From the NCBI GenBank assembly GCA_964630925.1, contig CAZVZK010000201.1, positions 1 through 16,060 on the forward strand: 16,060 bases of DNA, in the 5' to 3' direction. The DNA comes from RGDT01 sp964630925 (GTDB lineage: Bacteria > Planctomycetota > Planctomycetia > Gemmatales > Gemmataceae). Made by a program: the position numbers and the translations under genes. This document shows, piece after piece, positions 1 through 7,669 of this stretch. The notes under the pieces were generated by a model. That model made no database searches and was not told where the DNA came from. It saw only the letters and a list, made by a program, of their open reading frames with translations. The first letter of the stretch is position 1. Every line of letters starts with the position of its first letter.

Positions 1-95
1 TTGCGTTCTCGGCCGCGAGGCGAGCGGCACGGCGTAAGCGTGCCGTGTCTGCATCGCACGGCACGCTTACGCCGTGCCGCTCGCCTCGAACGCAA
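1..95. repeat. Nested palindromic repeat, REP/BIME-like
   Basis: Bases 17-47 and 57-87 are a perfect 31-base inverted repeat with a 9-base loop (48-56). The pairing resumes outside it: 1-8 is the exact reverse complement of 88-95, leaving 9-16 as an unpaired bulge on the left. Each arm is itself a small hairpin: in the left arm 25-31 pairs with 39-45 around the loop GCGTAAG, and the right arm carries the inverted copy. So the element is either one long hairpin or two head-to-head short ones, as in bacterial interspersed REP pairs. It lies beyond the 3' end of the minus-strand gene ending at 168 and has no T-run, so it is a poor classical terminator. It may extend beyond the left edge of the window. 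Confidence 0.85.
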
Positions 96-167
96 GTGCC
101 ATTGGGCGAGACGCCCCCAGCTCGCAGCGCGAGGGGGGCTGGGGGGGTGAGGTAGACGCCGGCACGT

Positions 168-602
168 TCAATAGCGGTCCTGGCCGCGTGGCCCGCCCTC
201 GGGCGTGAAGCCGTCGCCGCCCCTGGGGCGGTCGGAGGTGAAGCCGTCGTCGCCGTCCCGGTCGCGGCGGCGGTACTTGCTCTCGTCGGAGTCGTCGGGC
301 GCGCCCATCGTGGCGGCGACGAGGAAGGCGATGAGCAGGCAGCCGAGGGTGACGCCGACCTCCAGCAGGATGAAGGTCATCTGCCACTCCTGGAAGTTGA
401 ACTGCCGGCCCTGTGACGCGACGGTGAGGCCGACCACGAAGCCGACGCCGAGGTTGATCGGGAGGGGCGCGATCATGATGAGGCCGGCGAGGCGGGCGGC
501 GGCGCCCTTGAGGGTCATCGCCTTCGTGAGGCTGAGTTTGCCGCTGAACAGGGCGATCAGCCCCATGACCAGCATGCCGATTTGCAGGACGAGCATCAAC
601 AT
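168..602 (-). CDS. Small three-helix membrane protein, unknown function
   Basis: This encodes 144 residues that I cannot place in a named family. Hydrophobicity shows about three membrane segments: residues 1-20, about 37-60 (with a Pro-Leu-Pro break) and about 74-97. A soluble, strongly charged C-terminal tail of about 40 residues follows. The tail has two loose copies of a Gly-Asp-Gly-Phe-Thr unit with Arg-Pro/Pro-Arg-Gly, so it is probably disordered. The ATG at 602 is preceded by GGAGA (complement of 611-615) at 8 bases. A GATAAT hexamer on the minus strand (632-637) sits where a -10 box would be. The gene is divergent from the acyl-CoA mutase. No catalytic motif is visible; a structural or scaffold role in the cytoplasmic membrane is only inference. 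Confidence 0.75.
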   Translation of the reverse strand: MLMLVLQIGMLVMGLIALFSGKLSLTKAMTLKGAAARLAGLIMIAPLPINLGVGFVVGLTVASQGRQFNFQEWQMTFILLEVGVTLGCLLIAFLVAATMGAPDDSDESKYRRRDRDGDDGFTSDRPRGGDGFTPEGGPRGQDRY

Positions 603-631
603 CCGTTCGGTCTCCGTGTGAGCGACGCAGC

Positions 632-637
632 ATTATC
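632..637 (-). promoter_or_regulatory. Candidate -10 box for the membrane protein gene
   Basis: Read on the minus strand this is GATAAT, one mismatch from the sigma-70 consensus, 29 bases upstream of the ATG at 602. It stands out in very GC-rich DNA. I see no convincing -35 box. Confidence 0.4.
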
Positions 638-665
638 GGGGAATCGCCCCCGGCCGGCAATCGGG

Positions 666-671
666 TATAAT
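666..671 (+). promoter_or_regulatory. Candidate -10 box for the acyl-CoA mutase operon
   Basis: An exact TATAAT lies 36 bases upstream of the ATG at 708, with a predicted leader of about 30 bases that includes the ribosome binding site GGAG at 698-701. No clear -35 hexamer is present at the usual distance. It lies 28 bases from the minus-strand GATAAT, so the two genes probably share a compact divergent promoter region (603-707). Confidence 0.5.
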
Positions 672-707
672 CCACGCATCGGCCCGCACACTCTCCCGGA
701 GCCAACG

Positions 708-2357
<1,650 letters not shown>

Positions 2358-2366
2358 GGTGGCCCG

Positions 2367-3221
2367 ATGGCCGACTTCGACGGCGGGTTCAAGATAGCGG
2401 CGCGGGCGTCCGGGCCGGGCCTGTCGCGGCTGGCCGGCGTCGCGGTGGACGGCTGGGAGCCGATCCCCGACACGGTGCAGACGACGGAGCGGCTGGCCGA
2501 CCGCGCGTTCCGGGCGACGAGGGGCGGCGAGCGTTTCATCGTCTACATGGAGGCGTACACGCGCTGGGCCGACTCGGCCCCGTGGAGCGTGCTGTCCAAG
2601 AGCGGGCTGCTGTCGGAGCGGGAGCGCCTGCCGTGCGAGAGCCTGGTGTTCGTGCTGCTGCCGCGAGGGTACCGCCCGCAGGAGGGGACGTTCCGGCTGG
2701 CGGTGGGCGGGGCGGCGACGCAGCAGGTGTGGTTCCACGAGGTGCGGCTGTGGGAGGTGCGCCCGGAGGAGTGGTGGGGGCACCATCCGGGGTTGATGGC
2801 CCTGTACCCGTTGTGCGATCATGGCAGGGGTGCGGGGGACGCGGTGGCGTTCGCCGCCGAGGCGATCAGGCACCGGGCCTTGGACGCGACACGCCAGCGG
2901 GATCTGCTGGCGACGCTGGCGATCTTCGGCCGGCTGGCGGACGAGACTACCGACACCATCTCCATCATCGGGAGGGAACACGTGCGCGACTCACCCGTCA
3001 TCAAGGAGTTCATGCTGGAGGCCGAGCAGGACACCCTTCGCGCAGCCGTGCTGGAGGTGATCCAGCTCCGGTACGGCCAGGCGGCCGCCGACGAGTACGG
3101 CCCGCGTCTGGCGCGGGTCACGGACGTGGGGCGGCTGCGTGAGCTGCACCGCCTGGCGATCCAGGCCAAGGGGGTGCGGCATCTCCGCAAGGAGATCTCG
3201 GGGCTGTTGCCGGAGGGATGA
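2367..3221 (+). CDS. Rpn/YhgA-like PD-(D/E)XK family protein
   Basis: This 284-residue protein has the layout of the lineage-specific Rpn/transposase-like family common in planctomycetes and cyanobacteria. The N-terminal part holds a probable degenerate PD-(D/E)XK core: LADRAF (D45), then about 16 residues on, VYMEAYTRW (E62-x-Y64, where a nuclease would usually have Lys or Gln). Next comes the strand FVLLPRGYRP, then FHEVRLWEV and a helical C-terminal half from about residue 150 with GLMALYPLCDHG and a later REHVRDSP segment. The known family relatives promote RecA-independent recombination or act as nucleases; activity here is uncertain given the altered third catalytic residue. A GAGGTGG ribosome binding site overlaps the upstream stop, so translation is probably coupled to the mutase. 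The stop overlaps a possible ATG of the next gene. Confidence 0.72.
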   Translation: MADFDGGFKIAARASGPGLSRLAGVAVDGWEPIPDTVQTTERLADRAFRATRGGERFIVYMEAYTRWADSAPWSVLSKSGLLSERERLPCESLVFVLLPRGYRPQEGTFRLAVGGAATQQVWFHEVRLWEVRPEEWWGHHPGLMALYPLCDHGRGAGDAVAFAAEAIRHRALDATRQRDLLATLAIFGRLADETTDTISIIGREHVRDSPVIKEFMLEAEQDTLRAAVLEVIQLRYGQAAADEYGPRLARVTDVGRLRELHRLAIQAKGVRHLRKEISGLLPEG

Positions 3222-3232
3222 GGGCGTCTGTC

Positions 3233-3907
3233 ATGAACGTCGAGCTCGAACGCACCCCGCCGCTGCGGAACGGCGACCACCTGGACGCAGACGAGTTCCT
3301 GCGGCGCTACCACGCCATGCCGGGCGTGAACAAGGCGGAGCTGATCGATGGAGTCGTCTACATGCCCTCACCCGTGAGCGCGGAAGACCACGGCGACCCG
3401 CACGCCGACCTGATCGGCTGGATGGTCATCTACCGGATCAACACCCCGGGCGTGCGGGTCTCGGACAACGCCACGGCGCGTCTCAGCACCGCCGACGTGT
3501 CGCAGCCCGACGGGTCGATGCGCATCGTCGCCGGCGGCCGGACGAGGATGACGGACGGCTACATCGTCGGCGGGCCGGAGCTGGCCGTGGAGGTGGCCGC
3601 GTCCAGTGTGAGTATCGACCGCAACGCGAAATGGCGATCGTACCGGGCGGCGGGCGTGTTGGAATACATCCTCTGGCGGACCGAGGACCGGGCCATCGAC
3701 TGGTTCGTGTTGGAGGCGGGGGCGTACGTCTCGCTGCCACCGGGGGCGGATGGCGTCCTCCGGAGCCGCGTCTTTCCCGGCCTGTGGCTGGACGCGGCGG
3801 CAATGGTGGCGGGGGACATGGTCCGCGTCGAGGCGGTGCTGCGTCTGGGGCTGGCGACGCCGGAGCATGCGGCGTTCGTGGCGCGGCTGCGGGCGGCGAC
3901 GCCGTGA
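3233..3907 (+). CDS. Uma2-family (DUF820) PD-(D/E)XK endonuclease-like protein
   Basis: This 224-residue protein shows the Uma2 pattern: AELIDGVVYMPSP (E36), QPDG (D93), PELAVEVAASS (E120), a Lys at 133 and GVLEYILWR, followed by RVFPGLWLD. D93, E120 and K133 form a plausible PD-(D/E)XK triad. The family is greatly expanded in cyanobacteria and planctomycetes and its biological role is poorly known. Two in-frame starts exist. The ATG at 3218 overlaps the upstream TGA, but its only Shine-Dalgarno candidate abuts it. The ATG at 3233 has GAGGG at 8 bases and was preferred; the longer form would add five residues. It is the last gene of the run starting at 708 and converges on the minus-strand gene ending at 3960. 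Confidence 0.85.
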   Translation: MNVELERTPPLRNGDHLDADEFLRRYHAMPGVNKAELIDGVVYMPSPVSAEDHGDPHADLIGWMVIYRINTPGVRVSDNATARLSTADVSQPDGSMRIVAGGRTRMTDGYIVGGPELAVEVAASSVSIDRNAKWRSYRAAGVLEYILWRTEDRAIDWFVLEAGAYVSLPPGADGVLRSRVFPGLWLDAAAMVAGDMVRVEAVLRLGLATPEHAAFVARLRAATP

Positions 3908-3959
3908 TCGGACGATAGCCCGTGGTAGTCCAGACCCGACGTTTGCAGGATGCCCGTAC

Positions 3960-4289
3960 TCACGCCCTCTCCCCTGCACCGCCGAAGAAGTCCCGCGCTG
4001 CCTTCACGGCGGCCCGGAGCTGTAGCCGGACGAGTTCGATACCGGCCTCGGTGGCACCGATGCGGAAAATGCGGTAGCCGGACCATTCCTCCTCGGTCCG
4101 GGGCAGGCGCGAGACCCATCCTCGCACGAGTTCTCGGAACTCAGCCGACATTTGACCGAGGATCGTGGGGTTGTTCTCCTCGGTGAGCTGGGCCAGGAGC
4201 CAATGACGGTACTCCGCCTCGGAGATATCCCCGTTCGCGTGGAGTGCCTCCATCTCGGCGAGCCTCGTCTCCAGCGACTCTTCATCCAT
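3960..4289 (-). CDS. Small unknown protein downstream of the intein-containing gene
   Basis: This encodes 109 residues that I do not recognise. Residues 1-40 are acidic and helical, with a short hairpin-like DISEAEYRHWLLAQL segment resembling the short helical SHOCT-type pattern (inference only). The C-terminal half contains EEWSGYRIFRIGATEAGIE and then a basic amphipathic helix ending AARDFFGG. There is no signal peptide, membrane segment or catalytic motif. The ATG at 4289 has GGGGAG (complement of 4299-4304) at 9 bases. It starts 33 bases after the stop of the DUF5131 gene on the same strand, so the two are probably co-transcribed. It is much smaller than the TcmP partner proteins known to accompany three-cysteine DUF5131 proteins. 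Confidence 0.6.
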   Translation of the reverse strand: MDEESLETRLAEMEALHANGDISEAEYRHWLLAQLTEENNPTILGQMSAEFRELVRGWVSRLPRTEEEWSGYRIFRIGATEAGIELVRLQLRAAVKAARDFFGGAGERA

Positions 4290-4322
4290 CCGGTGTTGCT
4301 CCCCGGTTTCATGCTCGAACCC

Positions 4323-6128
4323 TCACCCGGCGAACGACTCCAGCAGTTGTAGCCGCACGCGGTTCCCCGGCGCCTCTGCCGCCGTGGACGGCGGCGCTTC
4401 GTCGTGGTGCCGGCCGTCCAGCTCACGCCCGGCACGGCTCTTGTGGACGCCGCCCCACTGCTTGAAGAAGAACGGCACGCCGGCGGCGGCGCACTGATCG
4501 CGGATCGAACGCACCCACTCTGGGTGCATCGGTCGCGCCCCGTGGCCGCTCTCGCCGCCCACGATCACCCAGCCGATGCCCGTCAGGTCCAGCGTGCCGA
4601 GGTCTTCCAACAGCGGCTCGATGGAGAGGAAGCGGACCGACGCGGGGGCCGCGCGCAGGGCGTCGATCCGCGGCAGGCCGTGACGGCGGTCCTCGACGCT
4701 CACGCCCCACCACACGTTGGGCAGTGCGGCGGCGGACGCCAGCGGCCCCGTCAGCATGTCGCGCAGGCGCGTCGCCCGCTTGGTCAGCACCTGATAGGTG
4801 TGCCAGTTCGCCGAGGCCATGACGCGGCACACGTCGGCGATGTAGGCGTCGGGTACGCCCTCGTGGAAGAGGTCGCTCATCGAGTTGACGAAGACCCGGC
4901 GCGGCGTCCGCCAGCGGAACGGCTCGGGCAACTTCTCGGGGACGAGGCGGAGGTCGAAGCCCTGCTCGTAGGGGTGGCCCGGAACACCGCGGAAGCGCTC
5001 GGCGAACGTCGCGGCGTAGCAGTTATGGGTTAGGTAGCCGTTGGCGATGAAGGTACCCGACGAGGTCTGGATATCGACGAGGTCTTGCTCACCGACGTAT
5101 TCCACCGAGACGACATGGGGCTTCCCCCCCTCGATGCGGCTCCCGAACGCTGTCTGCATCTTGGAGGTGAGCGCGGGCCTCACCTCCCCGAGGAATCGCC
5201 CGGCCACGTCAAGTGTCCCGTACAGGCGGGCCGTCTTGCAGTGTTGGCCGTGGAAGTTCTCGACCTTGAACGTGAAGCCGGCCACGGCGCCATGATCAAC
5301 GATGGCTCGGAGATAGCTCTCGCTGGTGTTGGAGATGCGGAGGGAGCCGGGACGTTTGGCCGAATGCCTCGCGAACGATCCTTCGGCGTCGAAGATGCCC
5401 GCGAGGTAGCCCCGCGAGTAGTCGAGGCCCGAGAGATCCCAAAGGGCCCCCAGTTTGGCGATCTCCTCGAACCGTCGCGTCTCGACCTTGATCATGTCCG
5501 ACCCGGTCCCGGAGTCGAACGGCTTCGCATCGAGGGGGATCCCGAACCGGGCGGCGCACTCGATGAGGCGCTGGATGAATTCAACCTGTCTGCTGGTGAC
5601 CGCGACACGCCAGTACCATTGGAGCTGGCGGTAGGGCGTCGTGCCGTTCCGCTCTCGCATGGTGCCGTCGCCGTCCGTCGCCCCGCACAGATAACCGGCG
5701 CAGTATAGGTCGCTCATCCCCGCTGACGGAGTCGCGGCGGCGATGCGTCGTAACCGCGACTGAAGGACCCGCGCGTTGCCCGCCTTGAACCAGCCGCGTG
5801 GCGGTTTCAGGAAAAGGTGATCCGTCGAGGCGACGATCTCGCCCCCGTCCTCCGTCCGGAGGCGGACCGCGGGCTTGCGTGTCCACCACACCTTTTCGAC
5901 TGTGGCCCGGCCGTACGTCTTGTTGACCCCGACCCCCGACGACCCATCATCGAACGAGATGACGGCGTCCCCTTCGCGGAGCTCCTGGATGGCACGGCTC
6001 GTCCAGTCCGCCATGAGGACCGGGGTCCCAGGCGCGAGGCAATGAGTGCAGCCCGGCGAAATCCGGGTGCAGCCACGGATGGGGTTCCAGCTCGCGTCGG
6101 TCCACTCGATCTTGCTGCGGTCGCTCAT
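4323..6128 (-). CDS. DUF5131 (phage Gp37/Gp68-type) three-cysteine protein interrupted by an intein
   Basis: The 601-residue precursor contains a 261-residue DUF5131 host protein split after residue 29. The N-extein reads SKIEWTDASWNPIRGC followed by C27 and, after splicing, the third Cys: Cys-x6-Cys-x2-Cys (C20, C27, C370). The C-extein (370-601) has the typical segments YAATFAERFRGVPGHPYEQG, RVFVNSMSDLFHEGVP, WHTYQVLTKRA, WWGVSVED, FLSIEPLL, WVIVGGESGHGARP and FFFKQWGG. The family is widespread in phages and genomes; its Cys motif suggests a radical-SAM-like or metal-binding site, but the reaction is unknown. The host length fits the family when the intein is removed. The ATG at 6128 has a strong GGAGGT (complement of 6134-6139) at 5 bases. 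The reading frame stays open upstream to about 7673, but that stretch is antisense to the sulfatase and not coding. The 109-residue gene follows 33 bases downstream. Confidence 0.93.
   Translation of the reverse strand: MSDRSKIEWTDASWNPIRGCTRISPGCTHCLAPGTPVLMADWTSRAIQELREGDAVISFDDGSSGVGVNKTYGRATVEKVWWTRKPAVRLRTEDGGEIVASTDHLFLKPPRGWFKAGNARVLQSRLRRIAAATPSAGMSDLYCAGYLCGATDGDGTMRERNGTTPYRQLQWYWRVAVTSRQVEFIQRLIECAARFGIPLDAKPFDSGTGSDMIKVETRRFEEIAKLGALWDLSGLDYSRGYLAGIFDAEGSFARHSAKRPGSLRISNTSESYLRAIVDHGAVAGFTFKVENFHGQHCKTARLYGTLDVAGRFLGEVRPALTSKMQTAFGSRIEGGKPHVVSVEYVGEQDLVDIQTSSGTFIANGYLTHNCYAATFAERFRGVPGHPYEQGFDLRLVPEKLPEPFRWRTPRRVFVNSMSDLFHEGVPDAYIADVCRVMASANWHTYQVLTKRATRLRDMLTGPLASAAALPNVWWGVSVEDRRHGLPRIDALRAAPASVRFLSIEPLLEDLGTLDLTGIGWVIVGGESGHGARPMHPEWVRSIRDQCAAAGVPFFFKQWGGVHKSRAGRELDGRHHDEAPPSTAAEAPGNRVRLQLLESFAG
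5022..6041 (-). mobile_element. Intein with LAGLIDADG homing endonuclease (precursor residues 30-369)
   Basis: This 340-residue protein intron carries all the expected blocks. Block A begins with nucleophile Cys30 (CLAPGTPVL, then ELREGDAVISFDDG). Block B is ASTDHLFL, with Ser in place of the common Thr four residues in. There are two LAGLIDADG motifs, GYLCGATDGDG (145-155, acidic D154) and GYLAGIFDAEG (240-250, acidic E249). Block F contains LVDIQT, and block G ends NGYLTHN with penultimate H368 and terminal N369, followed by +1 Cys370. Class 1 self-splicing is therefore predicted, and both catalytic acids of the endonuclease are present, so it may still be able to home. A spot count of 5281-5340 gives 37/60 G+C against 45/60 for 4681-4740 in the host part, which hints at a different origin but is a small sample. 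Confidence 0.95.
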
Positions 6129-6147
6129 GCGGCACCTCCGTCCGCTT

Positions 6148-6155
6148 GTATAGTA
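6148..6155. promoter_or_regulatory. AT-rich core of the divergent promoter between intein gene and sulfatase
   Basis: In a 42-base gap between divergent genes, TATAGT (6149-6154) fits a plus-strand -10 box for the sulfatase. The same bases read on the other strand give TACTAT (6155 to 6150), a possible -10 for the DUF5131 gene. No clear -35 boxes are visible. If both are used, the two promoters overlap and would compete. Confidence 0.35.
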
Positions 6156-6170
6156 TCCGTCGCCGTGGCC

Positions 6171-7493
6171 ATGATCGACTCCAAGAGGCGGGCACCCATC
6201 ATGCCGTATGCCGTCCTGCTCCTTTTCCCGCTGCTCCTCGCCGATGCCGGCGAGAAGGCCGCCCGGCCCAACGTCGTCCTCCTCGTCGCCGACGATCTGG
6301 GCTACGGCGACCTCGGGTGTTACGGCTCGCGCGAGATCCGCACGCCGCACATCGACGGGCTCGCCAAACAGGGCGTGCGTCTGACCGACGCCTACGCCAG
6401 CGCGTGCGTCTGCTCGCCGACGCGGGCGTCGCTGCTCACCGGACGCTACCCGCAGCGTCACGGCTTCGAGTGGGTCATCCGCTACAAGGAGAAGTTGCGC
6501 GGCCTGCCCGTCATGCCCACGTCCCTCCCCGCGCTCCTCAAGGCGTCCGGCTACGCCACCGGCCTGTTCGGCAAGTGGCACCTCGGCTACCAGGAGCGAT
6601 TCGCCCCCAACGCCCACGGCTTCGGCGAGTTCTTCGGCTTCCTGGCCGCCGACCTCGATTACTACTCGCACAGGGACGCCAACGGCGACCCCGGCCTCTA
6701 CGAGGACACGAAGCCCATCAAACGCACGGGCTACCTCACCGACCTCATCACCGAGCGCTCCCTGGCGTTCATCGACAGGCACGCCGGACGCCCGTTCTTC
6801 CTCCAGGTGTGTTTCAACTCCCCGCACTGGCCGTTCCAGCCGCCCGGCAAGCCCGGCGACGTGCGCGGCGAGAAGACCTACGGCCCGGCCAACGGCACGC
6901 GGGCCGACTACGTCCGCATGGTCGAGAGCCTCGACGCCTCGGTGGGCAAGCTGCTGGCGCGGCTGCGCGAGAAGAAGCTCGACAGGGACACCCTCGTCGT
7001 CTTCCTGAGCGACAACGGCGGCGAGCGGTTCTCGGACAACGGGCCGTTGTTCCACGGCAAGTATTCGTTGTGGGAGGGGGGCATCCGCGTCCCGTGCATC
7101 GCCCGCCTCCCCGGCACGCTGCCCGCCGGCAAGACCTCCAACGTCCCCGTCATCGCGATGGACTGGCACCGGACGATCCTGTCCGCCGCCGGGGTGGCCC
7201 TCCCGCCCAAACGCCCCACGGACGGCGAGGACATCCTGCCCGCCCTCGCCGGCAAGCGGCCCCTCCCCGAGCGTGCCCTGTGCTGGCGTCTGCTGCGTCC
7301 GGGCGAGACGTTCGGCCAGAAGGCGGTGCGGCGCGGCAAGTGGAAGCTGGTGCAGGACCGGGGCATGAACCTGCTTTTCGACCTCGACGCCGACATCGGC
7401 GAGCGGAAGAACCTGGCGTACCGGCACCCGGAGAGCGTGGCGGGCCTGGTGCGGGATCTGGCAGACTGGGAGTCCGCCCTGCCGAAGCCGTGA
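6171..7493 (+). CDS. Secreted sulfatase (arylsulfatase family, Cys-type)
   Basis: This 440-residue hydrolase removes sulfate esters, probably from a polysaccharide or glycan, outside the cytoplasm. The active-site motif is CSPTR (C81, to be oxidised to formylglycine by a separate enzyme) in the longer signature ACVCSPTRASLLTGRYPQRHG. Metal-binding NVVLLVADDLGYGD (D41, D42) is near the N-terminus, and FGKWHLG, FNSPHWPF, FLSDNGG and GKYSLWEGGIRVP follow in family order. The C-terminal KWKLVQD and LFDLDADIGERKNLA complete the fold. The start at 6171 gives a basic n-region (KRR) before a hydrophobic stretch, that is, a signal peptide, but has no Shine-Dalgarno site. A second ATG at 6201 has AAGAGG at 12 bases and lacks the basic residues. 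Planctomycetes carry many such sulfatases. No sugar-binding domain or transporter neighbours indicate the substrate. Confidence 0.95.
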   Translation: MIDSKRRAPIMPYAVLLLFPLLLADAGEKAARPNVVLLVADDLGYGDLGCYGSREIRTPHIDGLAKQGVRLTDAYASACVCSPTRASLLTGRYPQRHGFEWVIRYKEKLRGLPVMPTSLPALLKASGYATGLFGKWHLGYQERFAPNAHGFGEFFGFLAADLDYYSHRDANGDPGLYEDTKPIKRTGYLTDLITERSLAFIDRHAGRPFFLQVCFNSPHWPFQPPGKPGDVRGEKTYGPANGTRADYVRMVESLDASVGKLLARLREKKLDRDTLVVFLSDNGGERFSDNGPLFHGKYSLWEGGIRVPCIARLPGTLPAGKTSNVPVIAMDWHRTILSAAGVALPPKRPTDGEDILPALAGKRPLPERALCWRLLRPGETFGQKAVRRGKWKLVQDRGMNLLFDLDADIGERKNLAYRHPESVAGLVRDLADWESALPKP

Positions 7494-7502
7494 GGCAAGG
7501 TA

Positions 7503-7664
7503 GAAGAGGGCATACCACGAAATACACGGAAGACACGAAAAAGAAGAGAAAGAAGCAAAGCAGATATCAAGCAGAAAGGAAGGGGGGTACTCGCTCTCTT
7601 CTACCTCCCTGCTTGCTTTGTCTTCCTTTCGTGTCTTCCGTGTATTTCGTGGTATGCCCTCTTC
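7503..7664. repeat. Inverted-repeat element between convergent genes (MITE-like or bidirectional terminator)
   Basis: Bases 7503-7540 and 7627-7664 are a perfect 38-base inverted repeat. The arm contains three degenerate 9-base units of the type nCACGAAAn (CCACGAAAT, ACACGGAAG, ACACGAAAA). The 86-base centre is purine-rich on the left (AAGAAGAGAAAGAAG) and pyrimidine-rich on the right, so weaker pairing continues inward. The element is strikingly AT-rich against its surroundings and fits exactly between the stop of the sulfatase (7493) and that of the acyl-CoA ligase (7670). From general knowledge, CACGAAA-type intergenic repeats recur in many planctomycete and related genomes. It could act as a shared transcription terminator hairpin, be a non-autonomous mobile element, or both. 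Confidence 0.85.
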
Positions 7665-7669
7665 ACTCC

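Noticed and set aside
603..707. Cobalamin riboswitch in front of the B12-dependent mutase
   Set aside because: The leader after the putative -10 box is only about 30 bases, far too short for one, and no conserved B12-box pattern is visible.
4323..6128. Two separate genes or a pseudogene instead of an intein-containing gene
   Set aside because: One uninterrupted frame joins both host halves through the intein, and all splice-junction residues are intact.
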